Assembly (NCBI GenBank): GCA_002428045.1
Contig: DIZZ01000003.1
Coordinates: 1-18,339, forward strand
Direction: 5' to 3'
From: Verrucomicrobia bacterium UBA6015
GTDB taxonomy: Bacteria; Verrucomicrobiota; Kiritimatiellia; UBA8416
DNA: 18,339 nt
Shown here: positions 7,801 to 16,500 of the stretch, piece by piece
Layout: every line of letters begins with the position of its first letter
How positions within the stretch are numbered: position 1 is the stretch's first letter
Made by a program: the position numbers and the translations under genes
The notes under the pieces: generated by a model
Seen by the model: the letters and a program-made list of their open reading frames with translations, nothing else
The model's database searches: none
Told to the model about the DNA's origin: nothing

Positions 7801-8717
7801 CCAGGATAGGGCGCAATCGCTGTCGGATGATTATGGGTCTCGACCTTCATCAGGATATCGGTCTGCCCTTTGCTGAAGGCATACACCTGCGACCCGTCAC
7901 GCCGCACCTGGAACCAGACATCCTCAAACCCGGCCATCACGCCCGAGTTGTCCTTGTACGCCACCAGCGTATTGCCAGGATGCGTGGCATGGGTATGGCG
8001 GATCATGCCAAAGAGCGTGCGATCCTGGCGCTGGCCGTCGATGACCCACTCGGCATTGAAAATCTTGTGGCGGCAATGCTCGGAATTGACCTGCCCGAAC
8101 ATCACAAGCTCGACATCCGTCGGATTACGCTGGATCCGCCGATAGGCCTCCAGCAGATAGGTGACTTCGTCCTGACTGAGCGCCAAGCCCATCGTCCGGT
8201 TGGCCTCCTGCAAGGCCGCTTCGCCGCCGCCCAGGATATCGACCGTGCGATAGGGGGCCGGCTCTGGATGCGCGAATAAATCCGAAATATCAGTATACAC
8301 GCCCTCGGTCATCCGGTCATGCAGCAGTGCCAGTGCCGGTCGAAACTCGGCAATCCCCAGCACACGACCCTCCGCCGCAAGCATCCGGTAATAGATCCCC
8401 CGTTCGACGCGAGTAATGCAAACCAGCCCGCAATTCTGGAAAATATCGGTGGCCTTCGACGACCACGGGGAGATGGTTCCCTTACGTGGGGTGACATGGA
8501 ACCCGCCAGGTTCAAGAATGCCGGGAACCACGCTCAACAAGGCGTCTGTCTTCTGACGGTCGGCCTCGGAAGGGGCCTCCCTGGCGTCCAGGAAATAAAC
8601 ATATTCGGCCTCCACGTCCGCGATGGCAGGCTCGACGGCCTGTAGCCGCTCCCGCAGCGCCACGAGACGATATTCAGAAAATGCGGATCCCCCCCGAAGA
8701 CAAATTGGCATGGACAT
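4848..8717 (-). CDS. purL: Phosphoribosylformylglycinamidine synthase, large single-chain type
   Basis: The 1289-aa enzyme converts FGAR, ATP and glutamine to FGAM, the fourth step of purine synthesis. The N-terminus ([18 protein letters not shown]) and [17 protein letters not shown] match the FGAR-AT N-terminal domain. The linker has [20 protein letters not shown] and [15 protein letters not shown]. The two AIRS-type halves include [20 protein letters not shown] and KDSLSMRT. The C-terminal class I glutaminase domain starts near residue 1031 and has [13 protein letters not shown], the nucleophile Cys1127 in GVCNGCQ, and His1252/Glu1254 in PHPERGFR. These agree with E. coli PurL (1295 aa) shifted by eight. 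GGGAG lies eight bases before the chosen ATG; a second ATG is two codons in. It is convergent with the flagellar genes, with a 49-bp gap showing no clear terminator. Confidence 0.98.
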   Translation of the reverse strand: [1289 protein letters not shown]

Positions 8718-8757
8718 CTTTCACGCTCCCGATTAGAACTAGCAAACAAGCTCCAGA

Positions 8758-8786
8758 TTAATACCATCCCCTCCCCCCGCAATCAA
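8758..8786 (-). promoter_or_regulatory. Candidate sigma70 promoter of purL
   Basis: On the minus strand TTGATT (8786-8781) is followed after exactly 17 bases by TATTAA (8763-8758); each matches its consensus at four of six positions. Transcription would start near 8751, leaving about 34 nt before the purL ATG. The spacer is unusually G-rich. The rest of the 273-bp dinB-purL gap shows no gene or terminator that I can support. Confidence 0.4.
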
Positions 8787-8990
8787 GCCTAGCCTGAAAC
8801 GAACAGGCAATTCGTATGGCACATTTTTGAGCGTGACAGATAGCGTGGCAAGGCGGCTTCTGGCAGGGGGTGATAATGGCAACGGTCGCTCGCATGGCAT
8901 GTCTTGCCCATTACAAGGCCGCAGCCGCCCTACTCGACGAACTGACAGAGAGCAGGTTCTGCTGCCACCCGCAAACACCTGTTTGTCATG

Positions 8991-10157
8991 TCAGCGGCCA
9001 TGCCGCAGGGCATCCGGACCGAACTTGCGGCGCAACTGATCGACCGAGTGACTCAGCCGCTCGCGTTTCTGCCGCTGCACATCATCGCCACCGAACAGCG
9101 ACAACTGTTCCGGCGGACGATCCTGCAGGTCGCTGACGCCGAACCCGATCAGCCGGACGGCCCGGCCGGCAAGCCCCTCCTCATGCAGGAGTGCCAGGGC
9201 GACGGCCCGGAGCGTGAAATCATCACAGCAGGCTGGATTCAGTACCTGCTGGCGAGTGATGGTCTTGAAATTATGCCATCGTACCTTCAGTCGCGCCGTC
9301 CCGGCATACCGTGATTTTTCACGCAGGCGCATCCCCACCTCGTCCACCAGTTCAAGCAGCATTTTCTCCACCCGCTCCAGCTCGCGGACATCGCGACTGA
9401 AGGTGTGTTCCTTGGAAATGCTTTTTTCTTCCGACTCGGTCTGCAGTTCGCGCGCATCCTCGCCATAGGCGAGTCGCAGCAGTTGTTCGGCGGTATGCCG
9501 TCCGACCACGGCGTCCAGCACGGGCAGCGTGGTTCGCTGCAAATCACCGATGGTCATGAACCCCGCCTCGTTCAACCGGCGCTGCAGGACCACCCCCACG
9601 CCCCAGATGCGTCCGACAGGAAGGGGCGACAGGAAGGTCAGGATCCCCTCGCGTGTGGATGGCACCAGCGTCAATCCATCGGGCTTGTGCATATCGCTGG
9701 CGATCTTCGCAAGGAACTTGTTTGTGGCCACGCCCACCGATGCCGTCAACCCGATCTCCTCGCGGATCATGCGCCGGATCGCCTGGGCGATGTCCTCGCC
9801 GCCGCCAAAGAGCGCCTGCGCCCCGGAGACATCCAGGAACGCCTCGTCGATCGACAGCGGCTCGACCTCCGGTGTGAACCGCTCAAAAATGCCGAAGACG
9901 GCATTTGAGATCTCCTGGTAGCGCTCGCGACGCGGCGTAATAATCACCAGTCCGGGGCAACGGCGCACAGCCTCGCCCATCGGCATGGCCGAATGGATAC
10001 CAAACCGCCGCGCTGCGTAGCTGGCAGCCGCCACCACGCCGCGCTGTTCAGCGGGCGATCCGACCACGACCGGAAGCCCGCGCAGGCCCGGATTATCGAG
10101 TTGCTCGACGGATGCAAAGAACGCATCCATATCAACATGCAGGATAACCCGGTCCAT
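8991..10157 (-). CDS. dinB: DNA polymerase IV (Y-family translesion polymerase)
   Basis: The 388-aa protein is an error-prone Y-family polymerase that bypasses lesions. The palm has HVDMDAFFASVEQ (metal ligand Asp9, steric-gate Phe14) and LSIDEAFLDVSG (Asp104, Glu105). Other motifs are YAARRFGIHSAMPM in the fingers, ASVGVATNKFLAKIASDMHKP, and the helix-hairpin-helix around VGRIWGVG at 181-188. The little finger follows. A beta-clamp binding motif QLSLF is at 351-355, with about 33 further residues, as in many Pol IV proteins. All catalytic residues are present. It starts 11 bases after the aldolase stop with only a weak Shine-Dalgarno, so it is probably the last gene of the metabolic operon. 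No LexA-type box is seen nearby. Confidence 0.97.
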   Translation of the reverse strand: MDRVILHVDMDAFFASVEQLDNPGLRGLPVVVGSPAEQRGVVAAASYAARRFGIHSAMPMGEAVRRCPGLVIITPRRERYQEISNAVFGIFERFTPEVEPLSIDEAFLDVSGAQALFGGGEDIAQAIRRMIREEIGLTASVGVATNKFLAKIASDMHKPDGLTLVPSTREGILTFLSPLPVGRIWGVGVVLQRRLNEAGFMTIGDLQRTTLPVLDAVVGRHTAEQLLRLAYGEDARELQTESEEKSISKEHTFSRDVRELERVEKMLLELVDEVGMRLREKSRYAGTARLKVRWHNFKTITRQQVLNPACCDDFTLRAVALALLHEEGLAGRAVRLIGFGVSDLQDRPPEQLSLFGGDDVQRQKRERLSHSVDQLRRKFGPDALRHGR

Positions 10158-10168
10158 ACGCCTCGCTC

Positions 10169-11224
10169 TCAGCCTGCCTGCCGCTGGCGATACGACTCGA
10201 CCTCCCAGTTCTCTATAAACTCACGGGCGGCATCCGTCATGTATTCAACCCCGCCGAAGGCCGCCGTCAGCTTGAGCACGAGGGCACCATCCTGCGCCAG
10301 ATCGAGCGCCAGGTCGGCATTCTTCTGCGAGGTACCAATCCCATAGACCCGTCCGCCAGCGACGACAACCTTCGGGGCATACCCCCGCTCGGCCTTGTAT
10401 TGCGAGACGGCCGCCGCCGTCAACGGCCCGGTGAACGGGAACGCCTTGGCATAGACCAGATGATCCGGTGTCAATGGTCCCGGCGCATCGGCAAACAGGC
10501 CACACGACGCCGTGAAGGCGGCATCCACCCCGAACAGTGCCGTGATCTGCGACTCGATCGCCGGATTCGCCGGGGCATTGTCGATCTCCAGGGCCTGCGA
10601 GATACCCGCCGATTTATAGACCATTCTCAGGGTATCCATGACCCTGCCGTAAAGAGCCCGGATCTCATCCGCTGTATCCGCCGCGATGAAGATGCCATGG
10701 TTCTTGAGCACGAGCAGCGCGGGCTGATGACCGTGCGCCGTCCGATAGGCGTCGATGCGCTTGCGCACTTCCATGCACAGCGTATAGCCGGGGTCGATGT
10801 AGTCAACCCATAACGCATCCGGAAAAAGGCGCTTGCAGGCCGACTCCCCGTCCTTGGCGCAGGTCAGGCCATTGACGGCACACGGGTGGGTGTGAACCAC
10901 GTACGTGGCATCGAACACATTATGCAAGGGCGCCTCGACCGAGGGACGCCCGGCGTCGTTCTCGACCGCCGCTGCCATCATGTTCTTGACCAGTTCCTCA
11001 CGCGCTGCCGCGACCGGGGGTGTCTTGACGGCGTACAGTGCATTGATCTTGGCACGGTTCATGGCGACAAACGTCGCCTCGGTCAATCCGCCCAGCGTGG
11101 TGCCGGACGGTTTGACCCAGAGCGTCCCGGCGTCCTTGACGGAGGTGTTTCCACCCCCGCCCTTGACATAATCCAGAGAGCCAAACTCATGCGAGAGTTT
11201 TACAATCGTTTGCAACGGGGTCAT
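10169..11224 (-). CDS. Class II (AraD/FucA-type) aldolase family protein
   Basis: The 351-aa protein has the zinc-dependent class II aldolase/adducin fold. It has GGGGNTSVK at 22-30, GTLWVKPSGTTLGGL, Glu97 in SVEAPLH, the metal ligands His111 and His113 in VVHTHP, and His176 in LKNHGIF. Relatives cleave sugar 1-phosphates such as fuculose, rhamnulose or 5-deoxyribulose 1-phosphate to DHAP plus an aldehyde, or epimerise or decarboxylate related substrates. It is longer than the 215-275 aa stand-alone FucA/RhaD enzymes, with about 110 additional C-terminal residues resembling the aldolase part of RhaD/YuxG-type bifunctional enzymes, but no dehydrogenase domain. The frame stays open upstream to 11458, but the ATG at 11224, just after the E1 stop and preceded by GGGAG, is the real start. 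The exact substrate is unknown. Confidence 0.88.
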   Translation of the reverse strand: MTPLQTIVKLSHEFGSLDYVKGGGGNTSVKDAGTLWVKPSGTTLGGLTEATFVAMNRAKINALYAVKTPPVAAAREELVKNMMAAAVENDAGRPSVEAPLHNVFDATYVVHTHPCAVNGLTCAKDGESACKRLFPDALWVDYIDPGYTLCMEVRKRIDAYRTAHGHQPALLVLKNHGIFIAADTADEIRALYGRVMDTLRMVYKSAGISQALEIDNAPANPAIESQITALFGVDAAFTASCGLFADAPGPLTPDHLVYAKAFPFTGPLTAAAVSQYKAERGYAPKVVVAGGRVYGIGTSQKNADLALDLAQDGALVLKLTAAFGGVEYMTDAAREFIENWEVESYRQRQAG

Positions 11225-11228
11225 GTGC

Positions 11229-13682
11229 TTATACTCCCAGACGGTTCTGCCGCATCTTCTCGGCGGCGGTTTGCGAGGTGGCCGACACATGTCCCGGCAA
11301 CGGGACAATCTGCTCGTGGATGGCATCGATGAGCCAGCCCGGCTGCGGGAAGAAGGCCTCTTCCAGCTCGTAGGCCGGGGTGATCCAGTTGCGGGAGCCC
11401 ACCACGACCGGCGGGGCATCCAGATCATCAAAGGCCATCTGCGCCAGATTGGCGGCAATGCCCTGCATCACCGATCCGCGCTCGCAGGCGTCCGACGAGA
11501 GCAGCACGCGTCCGGTCTTCTTCACCGAGGCCACCAGCGGCTCGTAATCCAACGGGTTGATCGAACGGCAATCCCACACATCCGCGCTCATGCCATATTT
11601 CGACTGCAGGATGTCTGCCGCCTCAAGCGCACGGTACAGCGTGGCACCTATCGTGATGATGGTGATGTCGCTGCCATCGCGCCGCTTGGCGGGGGCACCG
11701 AACGGCACTTCATAGTAGCCCTCGGGCACCTCGGTCTCGAACATCTCGCCGATATCGTACAACCGCTGACTCTCGAAGAACACCACCGGATCGGTGCCCG
11801 CCAGTGCCGTGTTGAGCATGCCCTTGGCATCGTACGGGGTCACCGGGAAGACGACCTTCAGACCGGGAATGTGGTTGACCAGGGCGCTCCAGTCCTGCGA
11901 GTGCTGTGCCCCATATTTCGAGCCCACCGAGACGCGCAGCACCAACGGCATGTCCAGCACACCGGCCGACATGCTCTGCCATTTGGACATCTGGTTGAAG
12001 ATCTCGTCCCCGGCACGCCCCATGAAGTCGCAGTACATCAGTTCCACGAGGGCTCGTCCGCCTTCAAGGGCATAGCCGACACCGGTACCGACAATCGCCG
12101 CCTCGGAGATCGGCGAGTTGAACAGGCGGTTGTAGGGTAACGCCTCGGTCAAGCCGCGATAGCAGGCGAACGCGCCGCCCCAGTCACGGTTTTCCTCGCC
12201 ATAGGCCACCATGGTGGGGTCTTCCTTGAAGCGGTGCAGGATCGCCTCGAAGATGCCGTCACGATACTGGTACACCTTGTTCTTGGCGACCGGCTTGCCA
12301 TCCACAACACCAGCCCGCGAGCGTCGGGCAATCTGCTGGATGCGCGGGTTGTTCTCGCTGACATCGAGCAGCTCGGGCTTGCGGCTATCCAGAACAGGCT
12401 TGCGTTTGTTGGAGAACATGACCGATTCGATGAACTGCGGTTCGACATGCGGGGAGACGCTGTCGTCAATCGCCAGCTTCAACGCCTGCGTGGTGACGGC
12501 GGCAATGATCTCGCGGATCGACTCCACCGCAGCGGTATCGAGCACCTTGGCGGCCTTCAGCTCGTTGGCAAACCACTCGATCGAGTCCTGCTGCTGCCAC
12601 ATATCGACTTCGTCCTTGCCACGGTAGGACGAAGCGTCGGACGGGGAATGCCCGGAATAGCGGTAGGTCAGCGTATCGAGCAGCACGGGACCCTGCCCCT
12701 TCTTGAGCAACGCCGTCTTGCGCTTGATGGCATCGGCCACGGCCAGCGGATTATAGCCGTCGATCCGTTCGGCATGCATCGCCTCGGCATTCACCCCGGC
12801 ACCCATGCGGGCCAGCACATCGTACCCCATGGTCTCGCCGACCGTCTGACCACCCATGCCGTAGAAGTTGTTCATGAAGTTGAAGATAATCGGCAACCCG
12901 CCCTTGTACGCCTTGGGCCAGAGGGTGCTGAACTGCCCCATCGCGGCAAAGTTGAGCGCTTCCCAGACCGGCCCGCAGCCCATGGAGGCATCACCGATGT
13001 TGGCGATGACAATGCCCGCCTTGCCGTTGACCTTCTTGAACAGCGCCGCACCGGCGGCGATATCCGCCGACCCACCCACCAGCGCGTTGTTCGGATAAAT
13101 GCCGAAGGGCGTAAAGAAGGCGTGCATCGAGCCGCCCAGACCACGGTTGAAACCGGGCTTGCGGGCAAAGATTTCCGCCAGCGCCCCGTAGACCAGGAAC
13201 TGCCGGGCCAACGTCTTGACGTCGCCCGCCTTGACGTGCTTCTCGACAATCGAGAGACACTCACCGCCCATGAAGCCCTTCATGATCCCCATCAGGGTGT
13301 CGTCATCGAGCTTACGGATCGCCGACATGCCTTTGGCCAGGATCTCGCCGTGCGAACGGTGCGAACCGAAGATGTGATCCTCGACGCCCAGGTAGTAGGC
13401 CTGACCGACGGACGAGGCTTCCTGCCCCATCGACAGATGGGCCGGTCCGGGATGGTTGTAGGCGATGCCCCGGTAGGCACCCGCCGTCTTGATCTCGTTG
13501 AGCATGAACTCGAACTCGCGGATCAGCACCATGTCCTCGAGCATGCCCACCACATTGGCCTTGCCCAGCTTTTTGGCTTCCTGCGCCACGGTCACCTTGT
13601 ACTGGTTCAACGGGACGTCCGGGAAACTCAATAATCCCGGCTTACGTTCCTTGGACGGATCGACAATCAGATGTTTCGGCAT
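11229..13682 (-). CDS. Fused E1 alpha-beta subunit of a 2-oxoacid dehydrogenase
   Basis: The 817-aa protein joins both thiamine-diphosphate E1 subunits in one chain. The alpha part (to about 420) has [23 protein letters not shown] (106-113), the ThDP motif starting GDASMG at 230 and ending NN at 271-272, and the phosphorylation-loop region [10 protein letters not shown] (340-349). The beta part (from about 470) has [12 protein letters not shown] (493-503), [17 protein letters not shown] and QHSQDW (594-599). It decarboxylates a 2-oxoacid and transfers the acyl group to lipoyl-E2. The substrate may be pyruvate, a branched-chain 2-oxoacid or acetoin; the sequence does not decide. ThDP-motif spacing is about 10 residues longer than usual, and the third motif residue is Ala rather than Gly. 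AAGAAGGAT precedes the ATG; the gene follows lpd after a 36-bp A-rich spacer. Confidence 0.93.
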   Translation of the reverse strand: MPKHLIVDPSKERKPGLLSFPDVPLNQYKVTVAQEAKKLGKANVVGMLEDMVLIREFEFMLNEIKTAGAYRGIAYNHPGPAHLSMGQEASSVGQAYYLGVEDHIFGSHRSHGEILAKGMSAIRKLDDDTLMGIMKGFMGGECLSIVEKHVKAGDVKTLARQFLVYGALAEIFARKPGFNRGLGGSMHAFFTPFGIYPNNALVGGSADIAAGAALFKKVNGKAGIVIANIGDASMGCGPVWEALNFAAMGQFSTLWPKAYKGGLPIIFNFMNNFYGMGGQTVGETMGYDVLARMGAGVNAEAMHAERIDGYNPLAVADAIKRKTALLKKGQGPVLLDTLTYRYSGHSPSDASSYRGKDEVDMWQQQDSIEWFANELKAAKVLDTAAVESIREIIAAVTTQALKLAIDDSVSPHVEPQFIESVMFSNKRKPVLDSRKPELLDVSENNPRIQQIARRSRAGVVDGKPVAKNKVYQYRDGIFEAILHRFKEDPTMVAYGEENRDWGGAFACYRGLTEALPYNRLFNSPISEAAIVGTGVGYALEGGRALVELMYCDFMGRAGDEIFNQMSKWQSMSAGVLDMPLVLRVSVGSKYGAQHSQDWSALVNHIPGLKVVFPVTPYDAKGMLNTALAGTDPVVFFESQRLYDIGEMFETEVPEGYYEVPFGAPAKRRDGSDITIITIGATLYRALEAADILQSKYGMSADVWDCRSINPLDYEPLVASVKKTGRVLLSSDACERGSVMQGIAANLAQMAFDDLDAPPVVVGSRNWITPAYELEEAFFPQPGWLIDAIHEQIVPLPGHVSATSQTAAEKMRQNRLGV

Positions 13683-13718
13683 TTTATCCTTCTTTCTTTT
13701 TTACTTATGAATGTTTTC

Positions 13719-15062
13719 CTAGTGAATCATCAATGCAGTTTCGCGGATGAGCTCTGACACCGTCGGATGCGGAAAGACCAGATCCTCGATCTCGTTGATC
13801 CGCATCTCGCTCTCGATCATCACCACCGCGCCATAGATCATCTCGGAGCAGGCCCCGCCAATCATGTGTACCCCCAGCAGGGCATTCGTCCCGGCATGAA
13901 CCACAACCTTGCAGACGCCGCGCCCATCGGCATGTTCGGCCAGGAACCGACCACTGGCCGACATCGGTCGCTTGGCCGTCTTGACGGGAATCCCGCGTTC
14001 CTTGGCGGCGGCCTCGGTTAGTCCGACGGTGGCGACTTCCGGCGTCGTGTAAACCACCCCGGGAATGGCGTCGTACCGCATCCGGTCGGGACGTCCGCAG
14101 AGATTATGCACCACCACCTCGCCCATGCGCGAGGCCGAATGCGCCAGCCACTGCCGACCGGTGGCATCACCGATCGCCCATACGCCGGGCACGTTGGTCG
14201 CGCAACGGTCATCAATCCTGATGCCGCGCCGGTCGAAATCCACACCGGCGGCCTCCAGTCCCAGATCCGCCACGTTGCAGGTACGCCCCGTGGCCACCAG
14301 CACATGGCCGGCCCGCAGGGTTTCCTGCTTGTCGCCCGTGGCGAAGGTGACCTCGCCATCGCCGATCGAGAGCACGCGTGCCCCGAGATGGAACGTGATG
14401 TTGCGCTTACCCAATTCCTGACGCAGCATCTTGGCCACTTCGACGTCCACCGCCGGACAAATCTCGGGCAGCATTTCGATCACGCTGACCGGCACGCCCA
14501 GCGTGCCGAAGAAACAGGCGAACTCGCAGCCGATAACCCCGCCACCGACAATGATCAGCCGCTCGGGCATTTTCTCAAGATCCAGCAGCCGGGTGGAGTC
14601 ATACACGCAAGCGTTGTCGATCCCGGGGATCGGTGGACGCGCTGGCGAGGAGCCGGTGGCGATGAGGATATTCTCACCCGTGAAGCGGCGGTCACCCACC
14701 TGCACTTCACGATTGGAAACCAGTTTCGCCGTGCCCTGCACCACCTCGACCTTGTTCATCTTCATCAGCCCGGCAATCCCCTTGCGCAAGGTATCGAGCA
14801 CCTCGCGCTTCCGGCTCATAGCCTTGGCCAGGTCGAACTTTACCCCCTCTACCGTGACACCGTAGGCTGCACCATGCGCGGCATAATGGTAGACCTTGGC
14901 CGAATTCAGCAGCGTCTTGGACGGTACGCAGCCGCAGTTCAGACAGACTCCGCCCAGATGCCCCTTTTCAATCAAGAGCACCTTTTTACCGTGCTCCCCT
15001 GCCCGCTCGGCCGCGACATATCCGCCAGGCCCGCCACCCACCACAATTAAATCATAATCCAT
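13719..15062 (-). CDS. lpdA: Dihydrolipoamide dehydrogenase (E3)
   Basis: The 447-aa flavoprotein reoxidises dihydrolipoyl-E2 with NAD+. It has the FAD-binding GGGPGGYVAAE at 9-19, the redox-active disulfide Cys40/Cys45 in GGVCLNCGCVPSK, NAD-binding VGGGVIGCEFA at 172-182, the second FAD motif AIGDA at 296-300, and the active-site pair His432/Glu437 in FPHPTVSE. An additional Cys43 lies between the redox cysteines, where most relatives have Val, Arg or similar. Length is slightly below the usual 460-475. A TTGGGAG Shine-Dalgarno stands before the ATG, 48 bp after the E2 stop. Its place between E2 and E1 marks it as the dedicated E3 of this complex. Confidence 0.96.
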   Translation of the reverse strand: MDYDLIVVGGGPGGYVAAERAGEHGKKVLLIEKGHLGGVCLNCGCVPSKTLLNSAKVYHYAAHGAAYGVTVEGVKFDLAKAMSRKREVLDTLRKGIAGLMKMNKVEVVQGTAKLVSNREVQVGDRRFTGENILIATGSSPARPPIPGIDNACVYDSTRLLDLEKMPERLIIVGGGVIGCEFACFFGTLGVPVSVIEMLPEICPAVDVEVAKMLRQELGKRNITFHLGARVLSIGDGEVTFATGDKQETLRAGHVLVATGRTCNVADLGLEAAGVDFDRRGIRIDDRCATNVPGVWAIGDATGRQWLAHSASRMGEVVVHNLCGRPDRMRYDAIPGVVYTTPEVATVGLTEAAAKERGIPVKTAKRPMSASGRFLAEHADGRGVCKVVVHAGTNALLGVHMIGGACSEMIYGAVVMIESEMRINEIEDLVFPHPTVSELIRETALMIH

Positions 15063-15110
15063 GATAAACTCCCAAGATTCAGGACGCCCGACGCCCGCTG
15101 TTTCTTTCCC

Positions 15111-16481
15111 CTACCCCGCCAACATCAGTTCCACATGCTCAAGGCCGGTGCAAAGCGCCTTGAGGAACCGCGCCGCCGGGGCGCCGTCCACCGTCTGGTG
15201 ATCCACCGTCAGACTCAAGTTGATCGCCTGCACATGCTTGACCTCGCCGTGCTTGAGAACTGGCTTCAGGAACAGTCCACCCACCCCGAGAATGGCCACT
15301 TCCGGCACATTTAGCACGGGTGTGAAACTCTCGATCCCGAGCATTCCCATATTCGTGATCGTGAAGGTGCCGCCCGTCAGCAGATCCGGATTGATGGCTC
15401 CACCTTGACACGCCTTGATCAGCGGCTTGATCGCGTTCGACAGGGCGCTCAACGACAGTTTATCCGCCCCGTGCAGTACGGGAACCATCAGGCCGCGCTC
15501 GGTATCGGTCGCGATCCCGAGATTGACGTACGGATACTGCACCGTACGGTCGCCCAGGAAATGGGCATTCAGATCCGGATGCTGGCGCAGCGTCTTGATC
15601 ACCACAAAGGCGATCAGGTCGTTCACGGTGATATTGGGAAGCCCCAGCGCTTCCGCCTGATCCTTCACCTTGGCCCGGTAAGCCAGCAATTCCGTGGCGT
15701 CGAAGCTCATATTCAGTGTGATCTGAGCCGTTCCCGAGAGCGAGTCGCGCATACGCTGCGCGATCAGCTTGCGGATTCCCTTGAGCGGAATCGTGACGGG
15801 CTCGCCAGATGCGACCGGTGCCGACACGGCTGCCGGTGCAATCGCCGACTTGGCCGTGAGATCGGCGGCCAGCACCATCCCGCCCGGTCCGCTACCCTGT
15901 GCGGGAGCGGTCAATCCGCCACGCTGCACCTCGGCCTTGGCCACCGCACTCAGGCGAGGCTGCGTTGCCGCCGCCGCCAGCACATCACGCTCAATCACGC
16001 GTCCGCCCGGTCCGCTACCCGCCAGCGAGGCCGGATCCACGCCCTTTTCTGCCGCCACACGGCGCGCCCGCGGACTGATGCCGGACGCGGCTGCACCGAC
16101 CACGGCAACAGGGGCCTCCGTGGAAACCGTCGCTGGTACCGGTACCGCTACAGGAGCAGGCACTGCCGCTGGCACTGGGGCTGCCGCCGCCGGGGCACTC
16201 GTTGCTGCCGCCCCTGACGGACGCAGACCGGCAACGTCCTCACCGGGATTGCCAATCGCGGCAATATTCGTCAGCACGGGAATATCCGCGCCCGCCTCGA
16301 AGAAAAGCTCGATCAATGTACCCGCCGCCGGACTCTCGACCTCGAACACGGCCTTATCCGTCTCGATGCTCGCCACCGGCGTACCGACCTCCACCTTGGC
16401 GCCAACCTGCACCAGCCATTCCACCAAAATACAACTCTCGACCGACTGCCCCTGCCGAGGCATAATTACCGCTGTAGCCAT
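15111..16481 (-). CDS. Dihydrolipoamide acyltransferase (E2) with a duplicated E1/E3-binding motif
   Basis: The 456-aa protein is the core of the 2-oxoacid dehydrogenase complex. An N-terminal lipoyl domain (1-80) carries the lipoylated Lys43 in IETDKAVFEVES. An Ala/Pro/Val-rich flexible linker (about 89-132) follows. A peripheral-subunit-binding domain at about 134-171 (ISPRARRVAAEKGVD, GSGPGGRVIERDV) is followed by a partly degenerate second copy at about 176-211 (LSAVAKAEVQRGG, GSGPGGMVLAADL). The catalytic acyltransferase domain (about 226-456) has IRKLIAQRM and the active-site HQTVDG at 428-433. AGGAGG at 16492-16487 sits five bases before the ATG. It is second in the deoR-led operon, with a hexamer repeat tract in front. 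Confidence 0.95.
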   Translation of the reverse strand: MATAVIMPRQGQSVESCILVEWLVQVGAKVEVGTPVASIETDKAVFEVESPAAGTLIELFFEAGADIPVLTNIAAIGNPGEDVAGLRPSGAAATSAPAAAAPVPAAVPAPVAVPVPATVSTEAPVAVVGAAASGISPRARRVAAEKGVDPASLAGSGPGGRVIERDVLAAAATQPRLSAVAKAEVQRGGLTAPAQGSGPGGMVLAADLTAKSAIAPAAVSAPVASGEPVTIPLKGIRKLIAQRMRDSLSGTAQITLNMSFDATELLAYRAKVKDQAEALGLPNITVNDLIAFVVIKTLRQHPDLNAHFLGDRTVQYPYVNLGIATDTERGLMVPVLHGADKLSLSALSNAIKPLIKACQGGAINPDLLTGGTFTITNMGMLGIESFTPVLNVPEVAILGVGGLFLKPVLKHGEVKHVQAINLSLTVDHQTVDGAPAARFLKALCTGLEHVELMLAG

Positions 16482-16500
16482 CGTATCCTCCTAAGTATCC

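Noticed and set aside
6960..8279. 439-codon open frame on the plus strand
   Set aside because: It lies wholly antisense to purL, whose motifs are all intact; the frame is open because of G+C-rich codon bias, and it has no recognisable domain.
8739..8978. 79-codon frame on the minus strand between dinB and purL
   Set aside because: Arg/Pro-rich, no plausible ribosome binding site, and it overlaps the candidate purL promoter.
8972..8985. Inverted repeat CAAACA-CC-TGTTTG just after dinB
   Set aside because: Arms are only 6 bp with a 2-base centre and no T-run, so it cannot be supported as a terminator, and it matches no known operator that I can name.
11225..11458. Upstream extension of the aldolase reading frame
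   Set aside because: The additional 78 residues overlap the 3' end of the E1 gene in another frame and look random; the ATG at 11224 has a Shine-Dalgarno and begins the conserved fold.
12234..13634. 466-codon open frame on the plus strand
   Set aside because: Antisense shadow of the fused E1 gene, His/Arg-rich, no start signal or family motif.
14106..15050. 314-codon open frame on the plus strand
   Set aside because: Antisense shadow of lpdA without any family motif.
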